A DNA stretch of 64,000 bases, from positions 3,596,001-3,660,000 of the forward strand of contig NW_027475134.1 of the NCBI RefSeq assembly GCF_051020985.1. Reading direction: 5' to 3'. Positions within the stretch are counted from its first letter, which is position 1; each line of letters starts with the position of its first letter. Of this stretch, positions 1 through 12,699 are shown in pieces. Position numbers and translations under genes: made by a program. This stretch comes from Nomia melanderi (lineage: Eukaryota; Arthropoda; Insecta; Hymenoptera; Halictidae). The notes beneath the pieces were generated by a model. It worked only from the letters and a program-made list of their open reading frames with translations. It did no database searches and was not told where the DNA came from.

Positions 1-1201
1 AACCACAGTCTCATGGGGCCGGACACTCAGGGTCAGGGGAAAATCCAATATATATCTGGTGATATCTCGGGTGCTATTAGAGATAGCGCAATAAACCAAA
101 GTGAATTATCTGCAGGAGGCCCTGCCGCATGCATCTGTGCAGCGGGAACGACCTCGGAACACCAGGGGCCGAGAAAACCACCGTCTCATGGGGCAGGACA
201 CTCAGGGTCAGTGAAAAATCCAATATATATGTGGTGATATCTCGGGTGCTATTACAGATAGCGCAATAAATCAAAGTGCATTGTCTGTAGGAGACCCTGG
301 CGCATGAACCTGTCCAGCGGAACGACCTCGGACCACCAGGGGCCGAGAAAACCACCGTCTCATGGGGCCGGACACTCTGGGTCAGCGAAAAATCCAATAT
401 ATATCTGGTGATATCTCGGGTGCTATTACAGATAGCGCAATAAATCAAAGTGCATTGTCTGTAGGAGGCCCTGGCGCATGACTATGTGCAGCGGGAACGA
501 CCTCGGACCACCAGGGGCCGAGAAAACTACAGTCTCATGCGGCCGGACACTCAGGGTCTGGGGAAAATACAATATATATCTGGTGATATCTCGGGTCCTA
601 TTACAGATAGCGAAATAAATCAAAGTGCATTGTCTGTAGGAGGCCCTGGCGCATGAATCTGTGCAGCGGGAACGACCTCGGACCACCAGGGGCCGAGGAA
701 ACCACAGTCTCATGGGGCCAGACACTCAGGGTCAGGGAAAAATCCAATATATATCTGGTGATATCTTGGGTGCTATTAGATATAGCGCAATAAACCAAAG
801 TGAATTATCTGCAGGAGGCCCTGGCGCATGAATCTGTGCAACGGGAAAGACCTCGGACCACCAGGGGCCGAAAAATCCACAGTCTCATGGGGCCGGACAC
901 TCAGGATCAGGGAAAAATCCAATATATATCTGGTGATATCTTGGGTGCTATTAGAGATAGCGTAATAAACCAAAGTGAATTATCTGCAGGAGGCCCTGGC
1001 GCAAGAATCTGTGCAGCGGGAACGACCTCGGACCACCAGGGGCCGAGACAACAACCGTCTCATGGGGCCGGACACTCAGGGTCAGGGAATAATCCTATAT
1101 ATATCTGGTGATATCTCGGGTTATATTACAGATAGCACAATAAATCAAAGTGCATTGTCTGTAGGAGGCCCTGGCGCATGAATCTGTGCAGAGGGAACGA
1201 T

Positions 1202-1216
1202 TTCGGACCACCAGGG
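1202..1216 (+). other. CENP-B-box-like site, 8 of 9 key bases
   Basis: TTCGGACCACCAGGG fits the CENP-B core pattern TTCG, four bases, A, two bases, CGGG at all key positions except the first base of CGGG. The common monomer form CTCGGACCACCAGGG fits 7 of 9. Similar TTCG-type sites are at 12226, 47568 and 49143. The pattern is known to bind the CENP-B protein in mammals; binding here is not shown. Confidence 0.3.
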
Positions 1217-2439
1217 GCCGAGACAACAACCGTCTCATGGGGCCGGACACTCAGGGTCAGGGAAAAATCCAATATATATCTGGTGATATCTCGGGTTATA
1301 TTACAGATAGCACAATAAATCAAAGTGCATTGTCTGTAGGAGGCCCTGTCGCATGAATCTGTGCAGAGGGAACGACCTCGGACCACCAGGGGCCGAGAAA
1401 ACCACCGTCTCATGGCGCCGGACACTCAGGGTCAGGGGAAAATCCAATATATATCTGGTGATATCTCGGGTGCTATTACAGATAGCGCAATAAATCAAAG
1501 TGCATTGTCTGTAGGAGGCCCTGGCGCATGAACCTGTGCAGCGGCAACGACCTCGGACCACCAGGGGCCGAGAAAACCACAGTGTCATGGGGCCGGACAC
1601 TCTGGGTCAGGGGAAAATCCAATATATATCTGGTGATATCTCGGGTGCTATTACAGATAGCGCAATAAATCAATGTGCATTGTATGCAGGAGGCCCTTGC
1701 GAATGAATCTGTTCAGCGGGAACGACCTCGGATCACCAGGGGCCGAGAAAACCACAGACACATGGGGCCGGACACTCAGGGTCGAGGAAAAATCCAATAT
1801 ATATCTGGTGATATCTCGGGTGCTATTAGAGATAGCGCAATAAACCAAACTGCATTGTCTGTAGGAGGCCCTGGCGCATGAATCTGTGCAGCGGGCGCGA
1901 CCTCTGACCACAAGGGGCCGAGAAAACCACCGTCTCATGGGGCCGGACACTCAGGGTCGAGTAAAAATCCAATATATATCTGGAGATATCTCGGGTGCTA
2001 ATAGAGATAGCGCGATAAACCAAAGTGAATTATCTGCAGGAGGCCCTGGCGCATGCATCTGTGCAGCGGGAACGACCTCGGACCACCAGGGGCCGAGAAA
2101 ATCACCGTCTCATGGGGACGGGCACTCAGGGTCAGTGAAAAATCCAATATATATCTGGTGATATCTCGGGTGCTATTACAGATAGCGCAATAAATCAAAG
2201 TGCATTGTCTGTAGGAGGCCCTGGCGCATCAATCTGTGCAGCGGGAACGACCTCGGACCACCAGCGGCCGAGAAAACCACAGTCTCATGGGGCCGGACAC
2301 TCAGGGTCAGGGGAAAATCCAATATATATTTGGTGATATCTCGGGTGCTATTAGAGATAGCGCAATAAACCAAAGTGAATTATCTGCAGGAGGCCCTGGC
2401 GCATGAATCTGTGCAGCGGGAACGACCTCGGACCACCAG

Positions 2440-3760
2440 GGGCCGAAAAAACCACAGTCTCATGGGGCCGGACACTCATGGTCAGGGTAAAATCCAATAT
2501 ATATCTGGTGATATCTCGGGTGCTATTACAGATAGCGCAATAAATCAAAGTGCATAGTCTGTAGGAGGCCCCGGCGCATGAATCTGTGCAGCGGGAACGA
2601 CCTCGGACGACCAGGGGCCCTGAAAACCACAGTCTCATGGGGCCGGACACTCAGGGTCAGGGGAAAATCCAATATATATCTGGTGATATCTCGGGTGCTA
2701 TTACAGATAGCGCAATAAATCAATGTGCATTGTCTGTAGGAGACCCTGGCGCATGAATCTGTGCAGCGGGAACGACCTCGGACCACCACGGGCCGAGAAA
2801 ACGACCGTCTCATGGGGCCGGACGCTCAGGGTCAGTGAAAAATCCAATATATATCTGGTGATATCTCGGGTGCTATTACAGATAGCGCAATAAATCAAAG
2901 TGCAATGTCTGTAGGAGGCCCCGGCGCATGAATCTGTGCAGCGGGAACGACCTCGGACGACCAGGGGCCCAGAAAACCACAGTCTCATGTTGCCGGACAC
3001 TCAGGGTCAGGGAAAAATCCAATATATATCTGGTGATATCTCGGGTGCTATTACAGATAGCGCAATAAATCAATGTGCATTGTCTGTAGGAGACCCTGGC
3101 GCATGAATCTGTGCAGCGGGACCGACCTCGGACCACCAGGGGCCGAAAAAACCACAGTCTCATGGGGCCGGACACTCATGGTCAGGGTAAAATCCAATAT
3201 ATATCTGGTGATATCTCGGGTGCTATTACAGATAGCGCAATAAGTCAAAGTGCATAGTCTGTAGGAGGCCCCGGCGCATGAATCTGTGCAGCGGGAACGA
3301 CCTCGGACGACCAGGAGCCCTGAAAACCACAGTCTCATGGGGCCGGACACTCAGGGTCAGGGGAAAATCCAATATATATCTGGTGATATCTCGGGTGCTA
3401 TTACAGATAGCGCAATAAATCAATGTGCATTGTCTGTAGGAGTCCCTGGAGCATGAATCTGTGCAGCGGGAACGACCTCGGACCACCACGGGCCGAGAAA
3501 ACGACCGTCTCATGGGGCCGGACGCTCAGGGTCAGTGAAAAATCCAATATATATCTGGTGATATCTCGGGTGCTATTACAGATAGCGCAATAAATCAAAG
3601 TGCAATGTCTGTAGGAGGCCCCGGCGCATGAATCTGTGCAGCGGGAACGACCTCGGACGACCAGGGGCCCAGAAAACCACAGCCTCATGTGGCCGGACAC
3701 TCAGGGTCAGGGAAAAATCCAATATATATCTGGTGATATCTCGGGTGCTATTACAGATAG
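2440..3760 (+). repeat. 4-monomer (700-bp) higher-order echo
   Basis: Private variants recur 700 bp apart: CACTCATGGTCAGGGTAAAA at about 2474 and 3174, CCAGGGGCCCTGAAAACC at about 2610 with CCAGGAGCCCTGAAAACC at about 3310, and CCAGGGGCCCAGAAAACC at about 2960 and 3660. The match runs from roughly 2440-3050 to 3140-3760 with scattered substitutions. The GACGACCAGGGGCCC form (one copy with CCAGGAGCCC) occurs only between about 2.6 and 5.3 kb, marking a local subfamily. This is an older or less homogenised unit than the blocks further right. Confidence 0.8.
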
Positions 3761-3779
3761 CGCAATAAATCAAAGTGCA

Positions 3780-5680
3780 TTGTCTGTAGGAGGCCCCGGC
3801 GCATGAATCTGTGCAGCGGGAACGACCTCGGACGACCAGGGGCCCTGAAAACCACAGTCTCATGGGGTCGGACACTCAGGGTCAGGGGAAAATCCAATAT
3901 ATATCTGGTGATATCTCGGGTGCTATTACAGATAGCGCAATAAATCAATGTGCATTGTCTGTAGGAGACCCTGGCGCATGAATCTGTGCAGCGGGAACGA
4001 CCTCGGGCCACCAGGGGCCCAGAAAACCACAGTCTCATGTGGCCGGACACTCAGGGTCAGGGAAAAATCCATTATATATCTGGTGATATATCGGGTATCA
4101 TTAGAGATAGCTCGATAAATCAAAGTGCATTGTCTGCAGGAGGCCCTGACGCATGAATCTGTGCAGCGGGAACGACCTCGGACCACCAGGGGCCGATAAA
4201 ACCACCGTCTCATGGGGCCGGACACTCAGGGTCAGGGGAAAATCCAATATATATCTGGTGATATCTCGGGTGCTATTACAGATAGCGCAATAAACCAAAG
4301 TGAATTATCTGCAGGAGGCCCTGGCGCATGAATCTGTGCAGCGGGAACGACCTCGGGCCACCAGGGGCTGAGAAAACGACCGTCTCATGGGGCCGGACAC
4401 TCAGGGTCAGTGAAAAATCCAGTATATATCTGGTGATATCTCGGGTGCTATTACAGATAGCGCAATAAATCAAAGTGAATTATCTGCAGGAGGCCCTGGC
4501 GCATGAATCTGTGCAGCGGGAACGACCTCGGACCACCAGGGGCCGAGAAAACCACAGTCACATGGGGCCGGTCACTCAGGGTCAGGGGAAAATCCAATAT
4601 ATATCTGGTGATATCTCGGGTGCTATTAGATACAGCGCAATAAACCAAATTGAATTATCTGCAAGAGGCCCTGGCGCATGCATCTGTGCAGCGGGAACGA
4701 CCTCGGACCACCAGGGGCCGAGAAAACTAAAGTCTCATGGGGCCGGACACTTAGGGTCTGGGGAAAATCCATTATATATCTGGTGATATGTCGGGAGCTA
4801 TTACAGATAGCGCAATAAATCAAAGTTCATTGTCTGGAGGAGGCCCTGGCGCATGAATCTGTGCAGCGGGAACGATCTCGGTCCACCAGGGGCCGAGAAA
4901 ACCACCGTCTCATGGGGCTGGACACTCAGGGTGAGGGTAATATCCAATATATATCTGGTGATATCTCGGGTGCTATTACAGATAGCGCAATAAATCAAAG
5001 TGCATTGTCTGTAGGAGGCCCTGGCGCATGAACCTGTGCAGCGGCAACGACCTCGGACCACCAGGGGCCGAGAAAACCACAGTCTCATGGGGCCGGACAC
5101 TCTGGGTCAGGGGAAAATCCAATATATATCTGGTGATATCTCGGGTTATATTACAGATAGCACAATAAATCAAAGTGCATTGTCTGTAGGAGGCCCTGGC
5201 GCATGAATCTGTGCAGCGGGAACGACCTCGGACGACCAGGGGCCCTGAAAACCACAGTCTCATGGGGCCGGACACTCAGGGTCAGGGGAAAATCCAATAT
5301 ATATCTGGTGATATCTCGGGTGCTATTACAGATAGCGCAATAAATCAATGTGCATTGTCTGTAGGAGACCCTGGCGCATGAATCTGTGCAGCGGGAACGA
5401 CCTCGGGCCACCAGGGGCCCAGAAAACCACAGTCTCATGTGGCCGGACACTCAGGGTCAGGGAAAAATCCATTATATATCTGGTGATATATCGGGTGCCA
5501 TTAGAGATAGCTCGATAAATCAAAGTGCATTGTCTGCAGGAGGCCCTGACGCATGAATCTGTGCAGCGGGAACGACCTCGGACCACCAGGGGCCGATAAA
5601 ACCACCGTCTCATGGGGCCGGACACTCAGGGTCAGGGGAAAATCCAATATATATCTGGTGATATCTCGGGTGCTATTAGA
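3780..5680 (+). repeat. 8-monomer (1400-bp) spaced duplicate segments
   Basis: About 500 bp at 3780-4280 is repeated at 5180-5680, offset 1400 bp. Shared markers are GGGCCCTGAAAACC followed by GACCTCGGGCCACCAGGGGC, then ATTATATATCTGGTGATATA, then GAGATAGCTCGATAAATC with GCCCTGACGCATG. Differences include ATCATTAG versus GCCATTAG and the first base of the flanking class marker (TTACAG at 4285 versus TTAGAG at 5685). The intervening 900 bp are not part of the match. Confidence 0.75.
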
Positions 5681-8115
5681 GATAGCGCAATAAACCAAAG
5701 TGAATTATCTGCAGGAGGCGCTGGCGCATGAATCTGTGCAGCGGGAACGTCCTCGGACCTCCAGGGGCCGAGACAACCACAGTCTCATGGGGCCGGACAC
5801 TCAGGGTCAGGGGAAAATCCAATATATATCTGGTGATATCTCGGGTGCTATTACAGATAGCGCAATAAATCAAAGTGCATTGTCTGTAGGAGGCCCTGGC
5901 GCATGAATCTGTGCAGCGGGAACTTCCTCGGACCATCAGGGGCCGAAAAAACCACAGTCTCATGGGGCCGGACACTCAGGGTCAGGGGAAAATCCAATAT
6001 ATATCTGGTGATATCTCGGGTGCTATTAGAGATAGCGCAATAAACCAAAGTGAATTATCTGCAGTAGGCCCTGGCGCATGCATCTGTGCAGCGGGAACGA
6101 CCTCGGACAACCAGGGGCCGAGAAAGCCACAGTCTCATGGGGCTGGACACTCAGGGTTAGGGAAAAATCCAATATATATCTGGTGATATCTCGGGTGCTA
6201 TTACAGATAGTACAATAAATCAAAGTGCACTGTCTGTAGGAGGCCCTGGCGCATGAATCTGTGCAGCGGGAACGACCTCGGACCACCAGGGGCCGAGAAA
6301 ACCACAGTCTCATGTTGCCGGACACTCAGGGTCAGGGAAAAATCCAATATATATCTGGTGATATCACGGGTGCTATTACAGATAGCGCAATAAATCAATG
6401 TGCATTGTCTGTAGGAGACCCTGGCGCATGAATCTGTGCAGCGGGAACGACCTCGGACCACCACGGGCCGAGAAAACGACCGTCTCATGGGGACGGACAC
6501 TCAGGGTCTGGCGAAAATCCACTATATATCTGGTGATATCTCGGGTGCTATTAGAGATAGCGCAATAAACCAAACTGCATTGTCTGTAGGAGGCCCTGGC
6601 GCATGAATCTGTGCAGCGGGAGCGACCTCGGACCACCAGGGGCCGAAAAAACCACAGTCTCATGGGGCCGGACACTCAGGGTCAGGGTAAATTCCAATAT
6701 ATATCTGGTGATATCCCGGGTGCTATTAGAGATAGCGCAATAGATCAAAGTGCATTGTCTGTAGGAGACACTGGCGCATGAACCTGTGCAGCGGGAACGA
6801 CCTCGGACCACCAGGGGCCGAGAAAACGACCGTCTCATGGGGCCGGACGCTCAGGGTCAGTGAAAAATCCAATATATATCTGGTGATATCTCGGGTGCTA
6901 TTAGAGATAGCGCAATAAACCAAAGTGAATTATCTGCAGGAGGCCCTGGCGCATGAATCTGTGCAAGGGGAACGACCTCGGACGACCAGGGGCCGAGAAA
7001 ACCACAGTCTCATGGGGCCGGACACTCAGGGTCAGGGAAAAATCCATTATATATCTGGTGATATATCGGGTACCATTAGAGATAGCGCGATAAATCAAAG
7101 TGCATTGTCTGCAGGAGGCCCTGACGCATGAATCTGTGCAGCAGGAACGACCTCGGACCACCAGGGGCCGAAAAAACCACAGTCTCATGGGGCTGGACAC
7201 TCAGGGTCAGGGTAAAATCCAATATATATCTGGTGATATCTCGGGTGCTATTACAGATAGCGCAATAAATCAAAGTGCATTGTCTGTAGGAGGCCCTGGC
7301 GCATGAATCTGTGCAGCGGGAACGACCTCGGACCACCAGGGGCCGAGAAAACCACAGTCTCATGGAGCCGGACACTCAGGGTCAGGGGAAAATCCAATAT
7401 ATATCTGGTGATATCTCGGGTGCTATTCCAGATAGCGCAATAAATCAAAGTGAATTATCTGCAGGAGGCCCTGGCGCATGAATCTGTGCAGCGGGAACGA
7501 CCTCGGACCACCAGGGGCCGAGAAAACCGCAGTCACATGGGGACGGTCACTCAGGGTCAGGGGAAAATCCAATATATATCTGGTGATATCTCGGGTGCTA
7601 TTAGATACAGCGCAATAAACCAAATTGAATTATCTGCAGGAGGCCCTGGCGCATGAATCTGTGCAGCGGGAACGACCTCGGACCACCAGGGGCCGAGAAA
7701 ACTAAAGTCTCATGGGGCCGGACACTCAGGGTCTGGGGAAAATCCATTATATATCTGGTGATATGTCGGGAGCTATTACAGATAGCGCAATAAATCGAAG
7801 TTCATTGTCTGGAGGAGGCCCTGGCGCATGTATCTGTGCAGCGGGAACGACCTCGGTCCACCAGGGGCCGAGAAAACCACCGTCTCATGGGGCTGGACAC
7901 TCAGGGTGAGGGTAATATCCAATATATATCTGGTGATATCTCGGGTGCTATTACAGATAGCGCAATAAATCAAAGTGCATTGTATGTAGGAGGCCCTGGC
8001 GCATGAACCTGTGCAGCGGCAACGACCTCGGACCACCAGGGGCCGAGAAAACCACAGTCTCATGGGGCCGGACACTCTGGGTCAGGGGAAAATCCAATAT
8101 ATATCTGGTGATATC
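4440..8115 (+). repeat. 17-monomer (2975-bp) spaced duplicate segments
   Basis: A 700-bp stretch at about 4440-5140 matches 7415-8115, offset 2975 bp. Shared rare markers are CAGTCACATGGGG with GGTCACTCAGGG, GAAAACTAAAGTCTCATGG, GATATGTCGGGAGCTATTAC, GTTCATTGTCTGGAGG, a CAGGGTGAGGGTAATATCC stretch, and CACTCTGGGTCAGGGG. The copies differ by a handful of substitutions. Outside these limits the two regions are unrelated beyond ordinary monomer similarity. Confidence 0.8.
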
Positions 8116-8226
8116 TCGGGTGCAATTACGGATAGCGCAAGAAACCAAAGTGCATTGTCTGTAGGAGGCCCTTGCGAATGAATCTGTGCCGCAGGAACGA
8201 CCTCGGACCACCAGTGGCCGAGAAAA

Positions 8227-8276
8227 TTACAGATATTCGGAATCCGTCACCCAAGATCATGTAAAAATCCAGCAAA
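8227..8276 (+). repeat. Diverged 50-bp segment within a monomer, copy 1
   Basis: After an ordinary GGCCGAGAAAA the sequence changes abruptly to TTACAGATATTCGGAATCCG, then TCACCCAAGATCATG and TAAAAATCCAGCAAATATC, before returning to normal monomer sequence. The first 20 bases share almost nothing with the usual CCACAGTCTCATGGGGCCGG; the last 30 are recognisably related. This copy differs from the other four at a few positions (TTACAG for TTATAG, AAGATC for AAGGTC). The rest of the monomer is near consensus, so the segment looks like a patch from a divergent monomer lineage. Confidence 0.85.
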
Positions 8277-8750
8277 TATCTGGTGATATCTCGGGTGCTA
8301 TTAGAGATAGCGCAATAAATCAAAGTGCATTGTCTGTAGGAGGCCCAGGCGAATGAATCTGGCCAGCAGGAACGACCTCCGACCACCAGGGGCAGAGTAA
8401 ACCACCGTCTCATGGGGCCGGACACTCAGGGTCAGGGAAAATCCAATATATATCTGGTGATATCTCGGGTGCTATTACAGATAGCGCAATAAATCAAAGT
8501 GCATTGTCTGTAGGAGGCCCAGGCGAATAAATCTGGCCAGCGGGAACGACCTCGGACCACCAGGGGCCAAGAAAACCACCGTCACATGGCGCCGGACACT
8601 CAGAGTCAGGGAAAAATCCAATATATATCTGGTGATATCTCGGTTGCTATTAGAGATAGCGCAATAAATCAAAGTGCATTGTCTGTAGGAGGCCCAGGCG
8701 AATGAATCTGTGCAGCGGTAACGACCTCGGACCACCAGGGGCCGAGAAAA

Positions 8751-8800
8751 TTATAGATATTCGGAATCCGTCACCCAAGGTCATGTAAAAATCCAGCATA
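8751..8800 (+). repeat. Diverged 50-bp segment, copy 2
   Basis: Typical copy: TTATAGATATTCGGAATCCG, then TCACCCAAGGTCATG, TAAAAATCCAGCATATATC. Aligned without gaps it matches the standard monomer at about 29 of 50 positions, with only 7 of the first 20 matching. The length is unchanged, so the array phase is preserved. Confidence 0.88.
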
Positions 8801-10325
8801 TATCTGGTGATATCTCGGGTGCTATTACAGATAGCGCAATAAATCAAACTGCATTGTCTATAGGAGGCCCTGGCGCATGAATCTGTGCAGCGGGAACGAC
8901 CTCGGAACACCAGGGACCGAGAAAACCACCGTCTCATGGGGCCGGACACTCGGGGTCAGTGATATATCCAATATATATGTGTTGATATCTCGGGTGCTAT
9001 TAGAGATAGCGCAATAAGCCATAGTGAATTATCTGCAGGAGGCCCTGGCGCATGAATCTGTACAACGGGAGCGACCTCGGACCACCAGGGGCCGAGAAAA
9101 CCACAGTCTCATGGGGCCGGACACTCAGGGTCAGGGGAAAATCCAATATAGATCTGGTGATATCTCGGGTGCCATTACAGATAGCGCAATAAACCAAAGT
9201 GAATTATCTGCAGGAGGCCCTGGCGCATGAATCTGTGCAAGGGGAACGACCTCGGACCACCAGGGGCCGAGAAAACCACAGTCTCATGCGGCCGGACTGT
9301 CAGGGTCAGGGAAAAATACAATATATATCAGGTGATATCTCGGGTGCTATTAGAGATAGCGAAATAAATCAAAGTGCATTGTCTGTAGGAGGCCCTGGCG
9401 CATGAATCTGTGCAGCGGGAACGACCTCGGACCACCAGGGACCGAGAAAACTACCGTCTCATGGGGCCGGACACTCAGGGTCAGTGAAAAATCCAATATA
9501 TATGTGGTGATATCTCGGGTGCTATTACAGATAGCGCAATAAATCAAAGTGAATTATCTGCAGTAGGCCCTGGCGCATGAATCTGTGCAGCGGGAACGAC
9601 CTCGGACCACCAGGGGCCGAGATAACTACCGTCTCATGGGGCCGGTCACTCAGGGTCAGTGAAAAATGCAATATATATCTGCTGATATCTCGGGTGCTAT
9701 TAGAGATAGCGCAATAAAGCAAAGTGAATTATCTGCAGGAGGCCCTGGCGCATGAATCTGTGCAGCTGGATCGACCTCGGACCACCAGGGGCCGAGAAAA
9801 CCACAGTCTCATGGGGCCGGAAACTCAGGGTCAGGGAAAAATCCAATATATATCTGGTGATATCTCGGGTGCTATTAGAGATAGCGCAATAAACGAAAGT
9901 GAATTATCTGCAGGAGGCCCTGGCGCATGAATCTGTGCAGCGGGAACGACCTCGGACCACCAGGGGCCAAGAAAACCACCGTCTCATGGCGCCGGACACT
10001 CAGGGTCAGGGAAAAATCCAATATATATCTGGTGATATCTCGGGTGCTATTAGAGATAGCGCAATAAATCAAAGTGCATTGTCTGTAGGAGGCCCAGGCG
10101 CATGAATCTGGCCAGCGGGAACGACCTCGGACCACCAGGGGCCGAGAAAACCACAGTCTCATGGGGCCGGACACTCAGGGTCAGGGGAAAATCCAATATA
10201 TATCTGGTGATATCTCGGGTGCTATTACAGATAGCTTAATAAATCAAAGTGCATTGTCTGTAGGAGGCCCAGGCGAATGAATCTGTGCAGCGGTAACGAC
10301 CTCGGAACACCAGGGGCCGAGAAAA

Positions 10326-10375
10326 TTATAGATATTCGGAATCCGTCTCCCAAGGTCATGTAAAAATCCAGCATA
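10326..10375 (+). repeat. Diverged 50-bp segment, copy 3
   Basis: Same segment as at 8751, exactly 1575 bp downstream, with one clear change (CCGTCTCCC for CCGTCACCC). It was carried along in the 9-monomer duplication of this region. Confidence 0.88.
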
Positions 10376-12699
10376 TATCTGGTGTTATCTCGGGTGCTAT
10401 TACAGGTAGCGCAATAAAGCAAAGTGCATTGTCTATAGGAGGCCCTGGCGCATGAATCTGTGCAGCGGGAACGACCTCGGAACACCAGGGACCGAGAAAA
10501 CCACCGTCCCATGGGGCCGGACACTCGGGGTCAGTGAAATATCCAATATATATGTGTTGATATCTCGGGTGCTATTAGAGATAGCGCAATAAATCAAAGT
10601 GAATTATCTGCAGTAGGCCCTGGCGCATGAATCTGTGCAGCGGGAACGACCTCGGACCACCAGGGGCCGAGAAAACCACAGTCTCATGGGGCCGGACACT
10701 CAGGGTCAGGGGAAAATCCAATATAGATCTGGTGATATCTCGGGTGCCATTACAGATAGCGCAATAAACCAAAGTGAATTATCTGCAGGAGGCCCTGGCG
10801 CATGAATCTGTGCAAGGGGAACGACCTCGGACCACCAGGGGCCGAGAAAACCACAGTCTCATGCGGCCGGACTGTCAGGGTCAGGGAAAAATACAATGTA
10901 TATCAGGTGATATCTCGGGTGCTATTAGAGATAGCGAAATAAATCAAAGTGCATTGTCTGTAGGAGGCCCTGGCGCATGAATCTGTGCAGCGGGAACGAC
11001 CTCGGACCACCAGGGACCGAGAAAACTACCGTCTCATGGGGCCGGACACTCATGGTCAGTGAAAAATCCAATATATATGTGGTGATATCTCGGGTGCTAT
11101 TACAGATAGCGCAATAAATCAAAGTGAATTATCTGCAGTAGGCCCTGGCGCATGAATCTGTGCAGCGGGAACGACCTCGGACCACCAGGGGCCGAGAAAA
11201 CGACAGTCTCAATGGGCCGGACACTCAGGGTCAGGGGAAAATCCAATATATATCTGCTGATATCTCGGGTGCTATTACAGATAGCGCAATAAATCAAAGT
11301 GCATTGTCTGTAGGAGGCCCTGGCGCATGAATCTGTGCAGCGGGAACGTCCTCGGACCACCAGGGGCCGAAAAAACCACAGTCTCATGGGGCCGGAAACT
11401 CAGGGTCAGGGAAAAATCCAATATATATCTGGTGATATCTCGGGTGCTATTAGAGATAGCGCAATAAACGAAAGTGAATTATCTGCAGGAGGCCCTGGCG
11501 CATGAATCTGTGCAGCGGGAACGACCTCGGACCACCAGGGGCCAAGAAAACGACCGTCTCATGGCGCCGGACACTCAGGGTCAGGGAAAAATCCAATATA
11601 TATCTGGGGATATCTCGGGTGCTATTAGAGATAGCGCAATAAATCAAAGTGCATTGTCTGTAGGAGGCCCTGGCGCATGAATCTGTGCAGCGGGAACGAC
11701 CTCGGAACACCAGGGACCGAGAAAACCACCGTCTCATGGGGCCGGACACTCGGGGTCAGTGAAATATCCAATATATATGTGTTGATATCTCGGGTGCTAT
11801 TAGAGATAGCGCAATAAACCATAGTGAATTATCTGCAGGAGGCCCTGGCGCATGAATCTGTGCAGCGGGAACGACCTCGGACCACCAGGGACCGAGAAAA
11901 CTACCGTCTCATGGGGCCGGACACTCAGGGTCAGTGAAAAATCCAATATAGATCTGGTGATATCTCGGGTGCTATTACAGATAGCGCAATAAATCAAAGT
12001 GAATTATCTGCAGTAGGCCCTGGCGCATGAATCTGTGCAGCGGGAACGACCTCGGACCACCAGAGGCCGAGAATACGACCGTCTCATGGGGCCGGACACT
12101 CAGGGTCAGTGAAAAATCCAATATATATCTGCTGATATCTCGGGTGCTATTAGAGACAGCGCAATAAACGAAAGTGAATTATCTGCAGGAGGCCCTGGCG
12201 CATGAATCTGTGCAGCGGGAACGACTTCGGACCACCAGGGGCCGAGAAAACCACCGTCTCATTGGGCCGGTCACTCAGAGTCAGTGAAAAATCCAATATA
12301 TATCTGCTGATATCTCGGGTGCTATTAGAGATAGCGCAATAAACCAAAGTGAATTATCTGCAGGTGGCCCTGGCGCATGAATCTGTGCAGCGGGAACGAC
12401 CTCGGACCACCAGGGGCCGAGAAAACGACCGTCTCATGGGGCCGGACACTCAGGGTCAGTGAATAATTCAATATATATCTGCTGATATATCGGGTGCTAT
12501 TACAGATAGCGCAATAAATCAAAGTGCATTGTCTGTAGGAGGCCCTGGCGCATGAATCTGTGCAGCGGGAACGACCTCGGACCACCAGGGGCCGAAAAAA
12601 CCACTGTCTCATGGGGCCGGACACTCAGGGTCAGGGTAAAATCCAATATATATCTGGTGATATCTCGAGTGCTATTACAGGTAGAGCAATAAATCAAAG

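Larger units (their letters stand above)
8640..11665 (+). repeat. 9-monomer (1575-bp) tandem duplication
   Basis: Positions about 8640-10090 recur at 10215-11665, offset 1575 bp. Shared markers include the diverged 50-bp segment, CTCGGAACACCAGGGACCGAG with CACTCGGGGTCAGTG and ATATATGTGTTGATATC (8904 and 10479), and CATGCGGCCGGACTGTCAGG (9287 and 10862). Identity is uneven. The 9600-9780 stretch is clearly less similar to its partner, suggesting later conversion or point change. The GGAACACCAGGGACCGAG marker appears a third time near 11705, another 7 monomers on. Confidence 0.82.

Noticed and set aside
8227..8276. Insertion of a transposable element at the diverged 50-bp segments
   Set aside because: The segment replaces and does not add sequence, there are no target-site duplications or terminal repeats, and part of it still aligns with the standard monomer.
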